Below, one piece after another: positions 51,613 to 63,339 of a stretch of 64,000 bases of DNA (the stretch's first letter is position 1; each line of letters opens with the position of its first letter). This stretch comes from Ancistrus triradiatus (Eukaryota > Chordata > Actinopteri > Siluriformes > Loricariidae). The stretch spans positions 243,501 to 307,500 of the forward strand of contig JAJAGP010000048.1 in NCBI GenBank assembly GCA_025084515.1, read 5' to 3'. The notes under the pieces were generated by a model. That model saw only the letters and a list, made by a program, of their open reading frames with translations, was not told the origin of the DNA and searched no databases. A program made the position numbers and the translations under genes.

Positions 51613-52369
51613 TTTGACCGAAGACATGTAAGCATTAATAGACTATAATAACGTTAAACATTTTTAGGGTCACAAGTTTTAACTGTCTGCATGTGAGTGT
51701 GAGCACATTAATCGGAATAATCAGCAGATCTCGTACAGTTTATTTAGCTTTTGATTTCATTTTAGTGTACTACCCCAGATCAGAAGAAGTTGGGACAATA
51801 AGGAAAATGAAAATAAAAAATATATGCACTGTTTCTCACATTTCCTTTCACTTTTATTTCATTGCAAAAAGTATGAACCCGAGATATGTTTTTTTTTCTG
51901 GTCAACATCTCATTTGTTAAATTATAAGGTTATAATCTTGACTTGGTACAAAAGCAGTATCTACGAAAGGCTGAGCTTTTGAGTCTTCAGTATCTACAAA
52001 TATTTAAGTATATAAGTATAAGAAAATTATTGAAATGCTTAAAAGCAACGTTCCCCAAAGAAAGACTGGAACTTAAATATTTCAGTTCTAACTTTTTCTG
52101 ATTTGGGGGTTGTATTTCAGATAATGTACTGACCAGCCAGATCATCTCTAATGAGACCAAGTGATTAGAAGTGATGATTCACGTTCTCTCAAAGTAAAAC
52201 AGTGGTTTCTGCTAAAAACAATTAATAATCAGATTGAGTGAAGAGCTTAGAATCTTTACAATACTCATTTTTATTACATTACTGTTTTCTTAATGGGGTC
52301 TCATGTTAGGAATGCATAAGTGTCCATTTGTGTTGCATCTATTGTTGGCACCGAGGGGCCACTTTAGTC

Positions 52370-52498
52370 CTACAACGTGACGAAGTAGGAGGGGAAACGT
52401 ATCCATTGGCAACAGTGATTGGTGTTTTGTATAAATACAGGAGGGACTCTGAAGACCGAGGATGAGGACGAGGTCAGACAGCAGAAAAACACTAGAGG
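52370..52498 (+). promoter_or_regulatory. avp: Vasotocin gene promoter and 5' UTR
   Basis: TATAAATA at 52430-52437 is well placed for transcription to start near 52460, about 40 bases before the ATG. Upstream are ATTGG inverted CCAAT motifs near 52404 and 52418 and a CRE-like CGTGACGA near 52376. A cAMP-responsive element is known in mammalian AVP promoters; its role here is inferred. Confidence 0.6.
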
Positions 52499-55175
52499 AT
52501 GGCTACGCGTGCACTCTGCCTGCTCTGTGCCCTCGGGTTCTTCACGCTGTCCTCTGCATGTTACATCCAGAACTGCCCCAGGGGCGGAAAGCGTTCCTTC
52601 TCAGACGCCGTCCCCCGACAGGTGAGCTAAAGACTTAATATATTTCAGTATAATTTTTTTCCCTTCTATCAATGTTTGGCAGTGTCTGTGCTACCATGGA
52701 CAGTCATATTTCCACATTACTCCATACTGAGAAAAAAAAACTTTTATTACAAGTGAGGCTCTAGTAAACAAGTTTTTCTTGTTTGGTCCTAACTAGAAGG
52801 AAACTGATCTAAATCTGTGCCTGAATTTTTCCCACATATGCAATAACTAGAGCTTTTGTTTAACATATTCAAATATCTTTAGAGACTTCTCCTGTGTGAA
52901 ACATGAATTTATTAAAGCAGACATCTAATAATATTACTGTATTAATATTGGAAGGAATTATGATTATTCTGTAGTTTCCTTATAAAACCAGACCATCTTT
53001 GATTCAGTGTATAGCATGTGGTCCTGGAGATAAGGGGCGGTGTTTCGGTCCCAGTATTTGCTGTGGAGAGGGAATGGGCTGCCTGGTCGGGTCTCCAGCC
53101 ACGGCACGCTGTCTGGAGGAGGAATATCTGCCCTCGCCATGTGAAGCAGGAGGGAAACCGTGTGGATCTGAGGAAGGGCGCTGCGCTACTGCTGGAGTCT
53201 GCTGTGATTCAGGTGACCTTTGAATATTATAGTTTATATTGTATTCTTTCGTAGAATGACATGTGGGCTTAGCGTTTTGCTGCATGACCCACATTCTCTT
53301 GAGATCCACTTCACAGACGTGTCATGACATTTTCCTTTAGAATTTGCTGCCATAATTCAGAAGTCATTGTTCCGTCAATGATGGTGTGCCGTCCTGGCCC
53401 AGATGCAGCAAAACAAGCCCATGCAATGATGCTACCACCAGCATGTTTCACAGACGGGATGATAGTTGCTGTGTAGTTATTCTCTCTGTTCATTGTTATT
53501 CAGTGTCCTCCTGATGGTGGACTCATGAACATTAACATTTGCCAATGTAAGAGCGACCTTTTCATGCATGTATGGATTTATATATTCATGTTGTCATTCT
53601 GGATTCTGATATATAACCATAGGGTTATAGTACTTATCTGTTTCTGTTGTGTTTCATTCTATTACCGTATTTTTCGGACCATAAGGCGCACTTAAAATCC
53701 TTTAATTTTTCTCAAAAATCGACAGTGCGCCTTAAAATGCGGTGCGCCTAATGTATGAATTAATTCTGGTTGAGCTTTCTGACCTAGAACCGATTGTAGA
53801 TGGTACACGGCGCTCATAAATCTGTCAAAATGTTTTAGCACGGCCTTGGTAAGTTACGAAGCTTAAGGCAACCGTAGTGCGCAGCATTGCGGAGTAATAC
53901 GGTATGTGCTTCAGCATTAGGGTACGTGCATTCATTCATTTATTTTCGAAGCGGATTTCAAACCCAACGCTATCGGTCACGCAGTACAACATGGACATAG
54001 AGCAGCTGCGAGAGAATTCAACATTAACGAATCAATGATACGGAAGTGGAGGAAGCAAGAAGACGCCCTGCGCCAGGTAAAGACCAAACTGAGGTTCCGA
54101 CAGCACTTAAGAGTTTTGTTTCATTTCATGCGTCTTATAACCCAGTGCCTTTTATGTATGAAAATATACCCGTTAGCAGCCGATCGTTGATATTGCGCCT
54201 TATAATCCGGTGCGCTTTATGGTCGGGAAAATACGGTACATGAAAGACTTCTGAGTCACTGTATTAAGCTACATCACTGAAAGTATGACGGGTTTGAAAG
54301 AGGCAGCAATGAGGTTAAGAAATAAGATAGAGATCAGAGCCATTTCTGGGAATAGCATTTATTTTATTAAATAACTGCTGTTTTGTCTATTAACGTTTTC
54401 AGTGTTTTTTGCTTGTAGGTTTGTTCACTTTCATTTTAGTTTTTGTTGTAGAAACCTGGGATTGTAGTGCTCACGTCTTCGTCCTATTTTCTTATTTAAA
54501 TATACAGTGGTACCTCAGTTTCTGTACCACCTCGGAACTTGTTGAATTCGGTTCTCAATGCATTTTGACTCAAAATTTGTCTCGGTTCTCATCGTTTGCT
54601 TGCTTAATTAAACTTGCACGAGTCGAGCCGTGTGACTCGTTTCAGTACACAGTGATTCAGATTCATGAATATGGTATTCTTAGTGCAAATAAGCACCTGT
54701 ATAATACGACTCCGTTAACGCATATAATGCCTCATACTGTGTGGATTTTCTGGGATCTGGAACAATTTACATTATTCCTTATGGGAAACATTTGCTCGGT
54801 ACCCGACAAGCCTTGTCCAACGAATTACCGCGTACCACTGTGTTTCTATTTAAATGTAACATTTAGTACATATTAAAATAAGCTCCAGCTAGTTATTTCT
54901 CTATAATTATAGTGTCTGTTGTTTATTTTTGACATGCTTATAGTAACTTTATTTAATATTTATCACTCCATGATCTGCGAGTTTCCTTTAGTTACATCCG
55001 CTTGGTTGTTCCACTAATAGTGTGTGTGTGTGCAGAGGGCTGTACGCTGGATGCGGAGTGTGTGGAGGGCAGTGAACATGAAGACGCAGCTGAAAGGAGC
55101 AGCCTCATGGGCTCATCGCAGCGCGAGCTCCTGCTGCGTATCCTTCGCCCCAGCAGACCTCGTGCGCCGTACTGA
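52499..55175 (+). CDS. avp: Arginine vasotocin-neurophysin precursor, complete
   Basis: Exons 52499-52621, 53008-53212 and 55036-55175 join in phase (0, then 1) to 155 residues. Residues 1-20 are a hydrophobic signal peptide ending SSA. Residues 21-29 are CYIQNCPRG, the vasotocin nonapeptide (Ile3 and Arg8 exclude vasopressin, oxytocin and isotocin). GKR at 30-32 gives the amidation and cleavage site. Neurophysin follows with all 14 cysteines (CFGPSICCGEGMGC, YLPSPCEAGG, CCDS, GCTLDAEC). The C-terminal part is a Leu-rich copeptin-like tail (SQRELLLRILRPSR) with no N-glycosylation sequon, as in teleosts. The three-exon layout, with breaks near neurophysin residue 9 and before the last two cysteines, is the classical one. 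It is secreted from neurohypophysial terminals and acts in osmoregulation, vascular tone and social behaviour. Intron 2 is swollen by mobile elements. Confidence 0.97.
53300..53560 (-). pseudogene. Tc1-like transposase fragment in avp intron 2
   Basis: The minus strand reads SVKHAGGSIIAWACFAASGP and GTMTSELWQQILKENV, the block between the first and second catalytic Asp of Tc1-like transposases. It is short and lacks both ends. Confidence 0.75.
53664..54238. mobile_element. pogo-like MITE, copy 2, in avp intron 2
   Basis: Closely similar to the copy at 26746 over the whole length: left end TACCGTATTTTTCGGACCAT, right end TTTATGGTCGGGAAAATACG then GTA, with the same transposase HTH remnant (NINESMIRKWRKQEDALRQ). 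The close match suggests recent spread of the family. Confidence 0.9.
54508..54843. mobile_element. MITE with CAGTGGTACCTC ends, copy 1, in avp intron 2
   Basis: The left end ACAGTGGTACCTCAGTTTCT is mirrored at the right by ACCGCGTACCACTGT. The interior motifs TTCTCATCGTTTGCTTGCTT and TTATGGGAAACATTTGCTCG are shared with the copy at 56300-56972. Confidence 0.75.
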
Positions 55176-55395
55176 TCTCGGACTGACACATGGTGCATTA
55201 ATACTGAGCCACACTCCTGCTAAACCTGTAGCTCGATAGCAGATTTGTTATTCCACATGACGTCACAGGCTGACTTATGGGATGAACCGATCTATCTCCA
55301 TCACTGCAATACATGGTACAGTGTGCAGTCACTTAAAACGCTTTTATGGAAATATGCACTGTACAATCGTCATCATATAAATACAGTAAATAGCC

Positions 55396-55401
55396 AATAA
55401 A
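55396..55401 (+). terminator. avp: avp polyadenylation signal
   Basis: AATAAA lies about 220 bases after the vasotocin stop codon and is the first canonical signal there. Confidence 0.7.
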
Positions 55402-57054
55402 ATGCTCTTGCACTAAGTCTGTTTTTATGTATTCCACGGAGAAAGACTTTATTACTTATGCAAATTAAATCACATCTTGAATTATCCATGAACAGGATGA
55501 ACATTCAAACTTTAAATGTAAACTCGCAGGGTAGAACAAGACATTCTTCACCGAATGACAGGCAGCCCCTATAGATGCACATGAACAGACCTACATATAC
55601 CTGGGTATGCCAATTAGGAGAAGAGGATGCGTAGAGTTCTAAGAGAGTGATCAACTCCAACATGTTCAGCCACCCTCATCAATTGTTTTCTGTTAACTGG
55701 ACGCTTTGTCAGTTTATTCCTCCATTAGTAACTGCAATAGTAACCGAAGACCCCCACTAACCTGACCAGGAAAAGTAGTCATGTTTCAGGAGACAGCTGT
55801 ACACTGACCAGGTCATTAATGCGTCAATCTATAGGGACTCTCCGTCTATTCATCGCATAGTTTATGAATATCATAAGCAGCGTTCTTTATCTCTCCCGGG
55901 CAAGCCAACGAACTCAGCAGGGGTTCACATTATAACACTTTAACGTAGTGTTACATCAAGTCGGTGCAAGCCGTCATAGACAGCATAGACAGAACATTTG
56001 CACAGCAATAAAATAGTGCACTTAAAAACTGGTCCCATATGAGAGATAACAAACACAGCGCTAATTATGGGATGTAAACTAAAAATCAGATAACATTGGT
56101 TTTTAATGCAGACTAATTAGATCGATTGGATGAGATGAACTGCATTATAATGATTCGAACTAAGCTATGAGGCAAGTCTCAGTGCTACATCGTTTGCTTG
56201 GTGGAGGTCAGAGTGCCGCAGTGCCGCGTTTCTTCACATCTGGAGAAGCAAAAAACGAAAAAAGGTCTTCACATGGTGTAGATTTGTTTTCTCACCAAAT
56301 CTATACCTCGGTTCCCGACGCATTGTGACTAGAAAAATGGTTCTTATTGTTTTCTCGGTACTTGCTTAAACTTGTGAGTCAAGCCATGCGACTCATTTCA
56401 GCCGAAACTCGATTCACAATTCAGTCCACAGTGATTCAGATTCACAACAGCTCTCACTCAGTGCAGATCTGCGCTGTGTTTGTGTTTTTCTTTATTTTTA
56501 CATCTACAGTACTGCATTCTTAGTGCAAATAAGGCTCTGTGGATCCTAAAAAGATTAGTTATAAGAGCCAACCGAAAGCAAAACAGGAACTGAATCCTCT
56601 TGGCTTTCAGGCTACAGTTCACCAATAGAGTAAGTGTTTTGCTTTTACTTTTCACTTTCAATCCATTCCTCGCTAAGTGCCATGAGATTTTTCAACACTT
56701 TATTATAAAATGAGCTTTCTGTTAATGATTTTGGGTAACTGTAGAGTAATGTAAGTCTTAATGTGTAACTCCTCTACGATACAGTATAGACTGTATTAAA
56801 CTCATCAGTTACTGATGCATTTAACTTATGATGGAAATCAGGAAGGACCTGTACACACAACTCCATTAATGTATAGAATGCCTGATACAGTGTGGATTTT
56901 CTGTATGAATTATTCTTTATGGGAAAAATTTGCTTGGTACTCATCCTTTTCGAGAACCGAGGAACCACTGTAATCAAAGCACAAGTGCCGAACAGACACT
57001 TGACTCAACCTGGGGTAAGGGGAACGAGACTATTCCTGATAGATGTACCTCATG
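55402..57054. other. Intergenic region between avp and ythdc2
   Basis: The genes converge here, 1.9 kb apart from stop codon to stop codon. Besides the MITE at 56300-56972 I see nothing definite; 55,550-56,250 has no recognised feature. The ythdc2 3' UTR must lie at the right end of this stretch on the minus strand. Confidence 0.6.
56300..56972. mobile_element. MITE family copy 2, downstream of avp
   Basis: It shares TACCTCGGTTCCCGACGCAT, TTGTTTTCTCGGTACTTGCT and TTATGGGAAAAATTTGCTTG with copy 1, and ends CGAGGAACCACTGTAA. It is longer than copy 1, so one of them has an internal deletion or insertion. Confidence 0.7.
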
Positions 57055-58339
57055 CTACTGCTTGATGGGGATCTGATCCCAAAGCTGCAACAGCTGTGCA
57101 CCAGCCTTTGGCTCCAGCTCCTGCAAAGCACACACACGATGATAAATGTTACTTACATTCAGTTGTGCACACATACCTGATCAGCCTTCTGCTGTGGAAC
57201 TGTAGTTAAAGTATAAGGATATACAAAACATAAAACCCCCTGGTCCCCAACAGTGCTTAGGTCAGTATTACACATAAAATGAATGGCTCTTTGTAACCTG
57301 TACATAGGATTTAATGTTTCAGCCTTGTATTGAGAGACACCTATTCTTCTGTTGTGCTTCAACAACAGCATTCCTAACCCCACATAACTGTTAAACACAG
57401 TATATTATTAACAAAACACATTATTCAACTACATTTTCAATGCCTCACCCTCATACAGAGCCACATACAGAATTCATAGGCTGGGGGTATGAACCACGGA
57501 CCTCACGAAAATGCAAAAACATCCGCAAATAAAGGTCCAACCCTACACTTCCAGAACTACTTTTCCTTTTCTTGTGTTCCAAATCTGGATATATTTATAG
57601 AATTTACAGCTGATGGTTTTTGAATTTGCCAAAACATACACAGAGAATAGAAATGACTCCATGAAGAATTATTACTTCCTTTCCCAGTGTGAGGAAAATT
57701 TATTACGATCCACAAGTGGTGCACGGAGACTGAAAATGCGGGAATATCCAGTTTACGACATTCTTTATGCGATCAGATGATGAAACAGATCCCAGATCAG
57801 GCCAGCTCAGTTCTGACTGTGACCCACCTGTCCGTCTCGGCTGATGTGAACTTTCTTCTTGTCGTTCCACGGGTTCTGCAGCTGATGAGTGAGCTGGAAA
57901 GGGAGACTTTCTTTGCGGATCCACTCCACGCTGAAGACCCCGCCTAGCCCGGAAACGCCCCAGTCCTGACAGCGTTCCGAGCTGATCTCTGAGCTCATAT
58001 GAGCATAGCCCTATCACAGAGAGAGAGGTGCTTACAATCATGAGCACGCAATACACAGTACACACAGTACATGCAGTACTCTCCCGCACTCGGATGATGT
58101 AGGGAGTCACGTGGCGGGAGTGATGAGCGCTGGGAAATGTAGTGAGGAAACGCCGCAGTCACGCAATAATCGTGTTTCGTTTTCCACTTTTGACACATTA
58201 TTCAATAAGTTACATGCGATGTTACATACTTTATTATTAAACAGGCTTTCCGTTAATGTCTCTGCCTAACTTTTACCCATCACAAATTGGGGAGTACCTG
58301 TACTATAATTGAGTGTAGTAGGGGTGTATACATACATAC

Positions 58340-58417
<78 letters not shown>

Positions 58418-61400
58418 GTATGTGTGTATGTATGTATGTATGTATGTATGTATGTATGTATGTGTGTGTGTAGCATAAATAATGTTCATTTTAATCTCTC
58501 CACTTCTGATATAGAGGTGGGTGTTCTGACAAACATATGATTTTTTTCATGCTGGCTCATGATATTTTAAATTTTTTTTTAAATAATTTGTATCTACTGA
58601 ACACACCAACCGAATAAGAAATCTAACAAACAAAAGAACATAAATAATAGAGCATGTGAGGCAGTAGGACACTTATAAACTACTTCAACAGATAGGAAAA
58701 AATTACCACCATGTTCATGGTGTCCTGTGTAATTTCATAATATAATAAAATTAAATAAAATAAACAAACAAGTGGTAGTAAACAACGGACTTTGCCCTTT
58801 TTGCATTCGACCATCTCTGCATTTTGTACATCAGAGGAACTGCGATGTAAAAATATTTTTGACTTGGTAAGTAGTAGTGAGGATCAACTATTTATAGAAG
58901 TTGTTTAAAACCCTCTTTTTCTTGAAGATCAGAACCTTGGCCAGGTAAAACATCACAGCATCACTGATCTTTCCACTGCTTGTTTTCTTAAATGGAGTGT
59001 CTTCCACCGCATCTGCTGCAAAACCCAGATCAGTTCCAAAAACTTATTTTTGTTTTGTTTTTTATTAGTTAACAATGGTACATGTCCTAAGGACCTATCC
59101 ACTCTGGATATTGCTGGTTTACTCACGTGCCTGTTGGGGAAATAGGAATAGGCCTAATGCATAGAGTATTGACTAGTTGTAACAATGAGTTAGATCGATT
59201 GTGACCTCTGGTGTTCAAACAATGCAACTGCATTAGCGGTATCACGAACAGAGCGTGACTCATTTCATCCCTCTTTAAGCTGCCCTAACCATAACTTTAA
59301 ATCAACATACCCACTGTTGTCTGAACCAATGAGAGACTTACCTGGAAATGTCCAGACGCGTGTACGGAGAAGATGAGGAAGACCGCGCTGCTCTCATGGT
59401 AGGCTCGGCTCAGTTTGTACTCGTTGTTGGGCGTCGTGGACCAGATTCCCCTTTGCTGCGACAGCTCAACGTTCCTCAGGTTGCTGCTCTTCATGATGAA
59501 GTAACGCACGGGTGGGCCGGGCCTCACCGACGGTGACTTGACAAACTGGGGAGCATTAAACATTACATAACTACATAGAGAATTCCGTTCCGTTTTAGTT
59601 CAGCAAATTTACTCATCTGTATTTCACACAACTGGAAAATTCAGAATCAGATGATGTTCACTTGTCATTCATAAAGCAGGCCCGAAAGCATTACACACCT
59701 GAGTTGAAGGAGACAGAAGTGCTGCAGGGCCTTGTCCTGAGGTGGTAGATGAGGGGCTGGCAGAGGGGCTGGTCAAGCTCAGGTTCTTTGACTTTGTTGA
59801 GAGATAATCAGGTGAGCGCTTGGAGATGGCACCCTTATCTCTGTGGCTCATAGACTGAGGGAGAGCAGGAGACAAACGTGCAGGCCTGGGAAATAAGACG
59901 ACTGAGGTTACTGTTCATGCAATGAAGCTAACTAGGAAGCTGTAATCATGCATCCTCAATGGACTAGAGATGTTCCTGTGTATTCTGACACTGGCTACAG
60001 TTAGAAGCAGACATTATCATCGCGTGATTGATGCCATCAGCTCACATATCTGTGCTCATGAAGCCGATATTCAAAAATAATGGGGGAAATGAAGAAAAAG
60101 TTTGAGAAAATAAAAACTTCCAGCACTGTATCTTGCTGCTCCTAACTGGAACAAGGATGGAAAACAAAAAGATGGTGCTATCATGTGCACTACTCCAACG
60201 TTGTTTATTTCTTTGCAAGTATTTTCGTTTTTATTTCCCACAGAAAGAAAAAGACGCTGTTATTGACATTTATATTTACAGCATTTAGCAGACGCCCTTA
60301 TACAGAGCAACTTGCAATTGATACAGTCTTTACAATCCAAGCCATTGTGGGTTAGGGGCCTTGCTCAAGGACCCAACAGTGGCAGCTTGGTAGAGGTGGG
60401 ATGTGAACCCTGGACCTTCTGGTCCATAGTCCAGTACCTTAACCGTTAGGCTACCACTGTCTTTTTTAAAACTTTTATTTTAAAAAAGACAAATTGCAAA
60501 CAGACAGTGCATCTATTGCTTAAATGTGTTAAGTTTTAAATTTTGTCTCATTTATGATTATTAGTTTTATCAGTTGCAAAAAAAAGTGATATCGGCATTA
60601 TATATTGGACGTCTGTCTCCCTGCTCAGCAGTATCAGCATCGGGCATTCAAACAACCCATTAGAGAAGAACAGAGTTCTCCTGACATCAAGTTCAATTAA
60701 ACAGTGCTGTGAATTGTGTAAAGCATTCGTTTGCATCCATCTGCCTCAATGCTGAACAAACTGCAAAAGTCCTTTTCTGACTTTCTTAAACGTCTTGCCT
60801 GTCCGTAACTGGTGTCTGGTCACTCTGCTCTGTGGTGCTTCTGCTGGGTACGCTCCTCCAGTTGGACTGTTGAGGCTGAGACTTGTCTGGACCCATGGGT
60901 TTGGGTCTCTGGCCAATGCCTGTGGGCTGCCGCAAACCGACCGCCTGCTCCTCAGCACCCAGCACGGACACCACGGCATGGATGGTGGCCTCATCCAGCT
61001 GAGACCAGGGCTTAGAGGGGCAACGGATCCTCTTGAGGAACAGGCTCTGCCAGCGCTGCCTCAGCTGAAACACCAGATGTGCCACCTGAGTGTGAAGAGA
61101 AGGATAGAACACTGTGAAGCACCAAAGTACAGGAATCAAATGTGTGATAATTCAGTGACCAAGACCATGGGTATGTCTTAAAACATAAAAACGGGTATAA
61201 ATACAAGGAATCAAAATGTTCTCCATTAAAGAAACGCTCCACAAAAAAGAGAGAAATCAAACGTCCTCTATACCTCTCGATCTAATTTGAAGTTAAGCCA
61301 CTCATCGATCTTCATTTGAATGAGGTATGCTGTGGAGCGATCCTCCATCTCGCTGTCACTGCTCTCGCTCACAGCCTCGTCTACTACTAAAAGTAACCAC

Positions 61401-63339
61401 ACACACACACAGGCATTACACACACAACCCAGAGCAGCACACACAGAGCTCTATACTCCATAGAATAGATGTAATGCTTGTCTAATATGATGACCCAAAC
61501 TAAACACATGATTGCAGTAAACTCGCTTGAATAGGTCAGTTTGTTGCTAGTGCTTTACCCCTGGGAAAGGCAGGTTCCTGAAGGGCAGTACTGGGTAGTT
61601 TGGCACATCCTCCGAACACAGCCACGGTGAGGGGAGAGACCGCGGTACAGCAGCGCACACTGGCTATCCGGTGAGCCCGTGTCATCTCGTCATAGATCAG
61701 CCAGTCGGTGGGCAGAGACTGGACCGCTGCGGCTTGGGCGTTGGCTGGAGGGATCTGAGAACAAAAGTTATGAGAGGGTTCGCTGAACATGAAATTGTAT
61801 GAAAACTAGAAATAAAAACATTTTAACATTCAGCTGCTTGTTGGAAATAATGGCGCTATTAAAGTACCTGACTATGTGAACAGGACGGTGTTAATATGTG
61901 CTGTATCTATAGTACTGTGCAAAAGTCTTAGGCCACCATTAGTTTTGTTGTTTTATCAATAGTGTGATAACCATATATAACATGTCGTGACTGGACCCAG
62001 AAATTTCAACCATAATCCTCTTCTCCACTGACCTTCATTCCGATCTTTGTGAGTGTTAGAATATCTTAGCCTTTTCACCCTGTTGTCTTTCTGAAAAAAG
62101 TGGTTTCCTTGCTGCTATCCTTCCAAAAAGCATTCCCTATACAAGCCTATACAAGCTGTTTTCTTTTTTATTATTTCCATTTTTTAATATTGCATACATT
62201 TTCTGGTTGCATTCCAATAAAGAGACAAAACAATGGAATATCGAATCTAATGGTGGCCTAAGACTTTTGCACAGGTCTTTATATAATTGGCATACAACTC
62301 ATTGTTCATTCATATATGGACTACAAAACATGTATTTCTTCAGCCTGCTACCACTGACCTTCTTATACTGGGGCTGGCTGAGGATGGACGTGGGGTGGAA
62401 GCGGACCTTCTTCTCTTTGGCACCCTGGAGAGTCAGGTTGTCCCGGTTCACGTGGAGCAGGTTGGGGTACATGCCAGCCACAAGTGCTGCCTTCACCACC
62501 GCCCAGTTCTCCGAGTTCAGATTTACATCGCGGATATCACTGCAGCCTCGAGCTCGCACGAAACCTGACAGAATGAGCATTTTTAAAGTACAAGCTTCAC
62601 CTGTGAGAGACTCCTGTGTGTTTATATGTGGAAATAAGATATGGAAGCCAGAGCGTGTACCTATGGCGCGAAGCTGGGCCAGCAACTGGGTGCGCATCCC
62701 AATTATGATCTCCATGGTGGCCTGCGAGAGGAAGTTCTTCTCGCAAAATTCCCTCTCCCAGCCGTCAGAGCGAGCTTTCTGCCATGCCTGGGACACAAAG
62801 CCCGCGTCAGCCTTTGCAGATGACAGGTCATTGATATTAACAATGAGAAGATTGGCGCAGCTACCTGAAAAGTTCGGAGCACAGCCATGTGATCGCTGAA
62901 GGTGTTGGCGGACATGCGTCTCCTGCACAGCATGGCGGCTCGTTTGTGTGCGGCCTGAGCGGGCAGCACAAACGGCTCCCTGTAGGCCAGCGTGGATACG
63001 ATGGTGAGGATCGGGTCCAGACACTTGAGCACCACGGCACATAGCAACATCTTTCCCAGGTGAGGCTCCACAGGCAGGTCGGCCAGGTGGTAGCCCAACT
63101 CGGTCAGGTCCTCCCATGGATCCATGGCATCTATGGTCTGCATGTAGATACACAGCAGTTTTTGCAATTGTAGTTTGCCTTTTATATTTTATTCAACCAG
63201 GGTTTAATTAAAGCAGCACCTTGAGCATCTGCACAGCATTCTTGACACTGAGGAGGGGTGGCGGCTCTGGAGCTTTGGCCAAAAACTCAGCAATGGGGCT
63301 GTCAGTGGGAGCCAGGAGCTTAGTGTGCAGACAGAGTTC
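57055..63339 (-). CDS. ythdc2: YTH domain-containing RNA helicase YTHDC2, C-terminal part only
   Basis: Exons in coding order: 63339-63220, 63137-62865, 62787-62661, 62564-62359, 61754-61559, 61383-61274, 61085-~60852, 59854-59699, 59545-59342, 58010-57828 and 57120-57055 (stop TAG); about 624 residues. YTHDC2 is a 3'-5' DExH RNA helicase and m6A reader needed for germ-cell meiosis. Seen here are the HA2 (ratchet) region (WEDLTELGYHLADLPVEPHL, LDPILTIVSTLAYREPFV), the OB-fold region (FVRARGCSDIRDVNLNSENW, KKVRFHPTSILSQPQYKK, LPTDWLIYDEMTRAHRIA), a Ser-rich linker, and the YTH domain (RYFIMKSSNLRNVELSQQRG, IWSTTPNNEYKL, GGVFSVEWIRKESLPF) with its cage tryptophans. The helicase core, R3H and ankyrin exons lie beyond the right edge. 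Junctions agree in phase except the 60852 end, which is a best guess. Confidence 0.95.
58327..58472 (+). repeat. Compound AT / TATG microsatellite
   Basis: CATA units, then about 30 TA units, then about ten TATG units ending in GTGTGTG. It lies in a ythdc2 intron (58011-59341). Confidence 0.97.
60267..60462 (-). mobile_element. tRNA-derived SINE, copy 3
   Basis: The minus strand begins GGTAGCCTAACGGTTAAGGT (A-box-like), then GGGTTCACATCCCACC (B-box-like), and ends GGGCGTCTGCTAAATGCTGT. It lies in a ythdc2 intron and, like copies 1 and 2, is on the minus strand. Confidence 0.88.
60852..61085 (-). CDS. ythdc2: ythdc2 linker exon with unresolved 3' boundary
   Basis: The exon starts VAHLVFQLRQRWQSLFLKRI after CACTCAG and runs through KPWSQLDEATIHAVVSVLGA. 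Its reading frame stays open to about 60786. Ending at AGC before GTACCC (60852) keeps phase 0 with the next exon (SMSHRDKGAISK). The more consensus-like GCAAGA site at about 60798 would give phase 2 and a stop, unless a small exon between 59,855 and 60,790 was missed. Confidence 0.6.
61914..62277. mobile_element. MITE with perfect-looking ends, copy 2
   Basis: ACTGTGCAAAAGTCTTAGGC then CACCATTAG at the left is mirrored at the right by CTAATGGTGGCCTAAGACTT then TTGCACAG. It lies in a ythdc2 intron (61755-62358). No coding sequence; its size and ends suggest a non-autonomous Tc1/mariner-type element. Confidence 0.85.

Noticed and set aside
58280..58489. Tyr/Ile and Thr/His repeat open frames
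   Set aside because: Translation of an AT/TATG microsatellite.
62207..62899. 230-residue open frame on the plus strand
   Set aside because: It is the antisense of ythdc2 exons 62359-62787, which have correct splice sites and clear homology.
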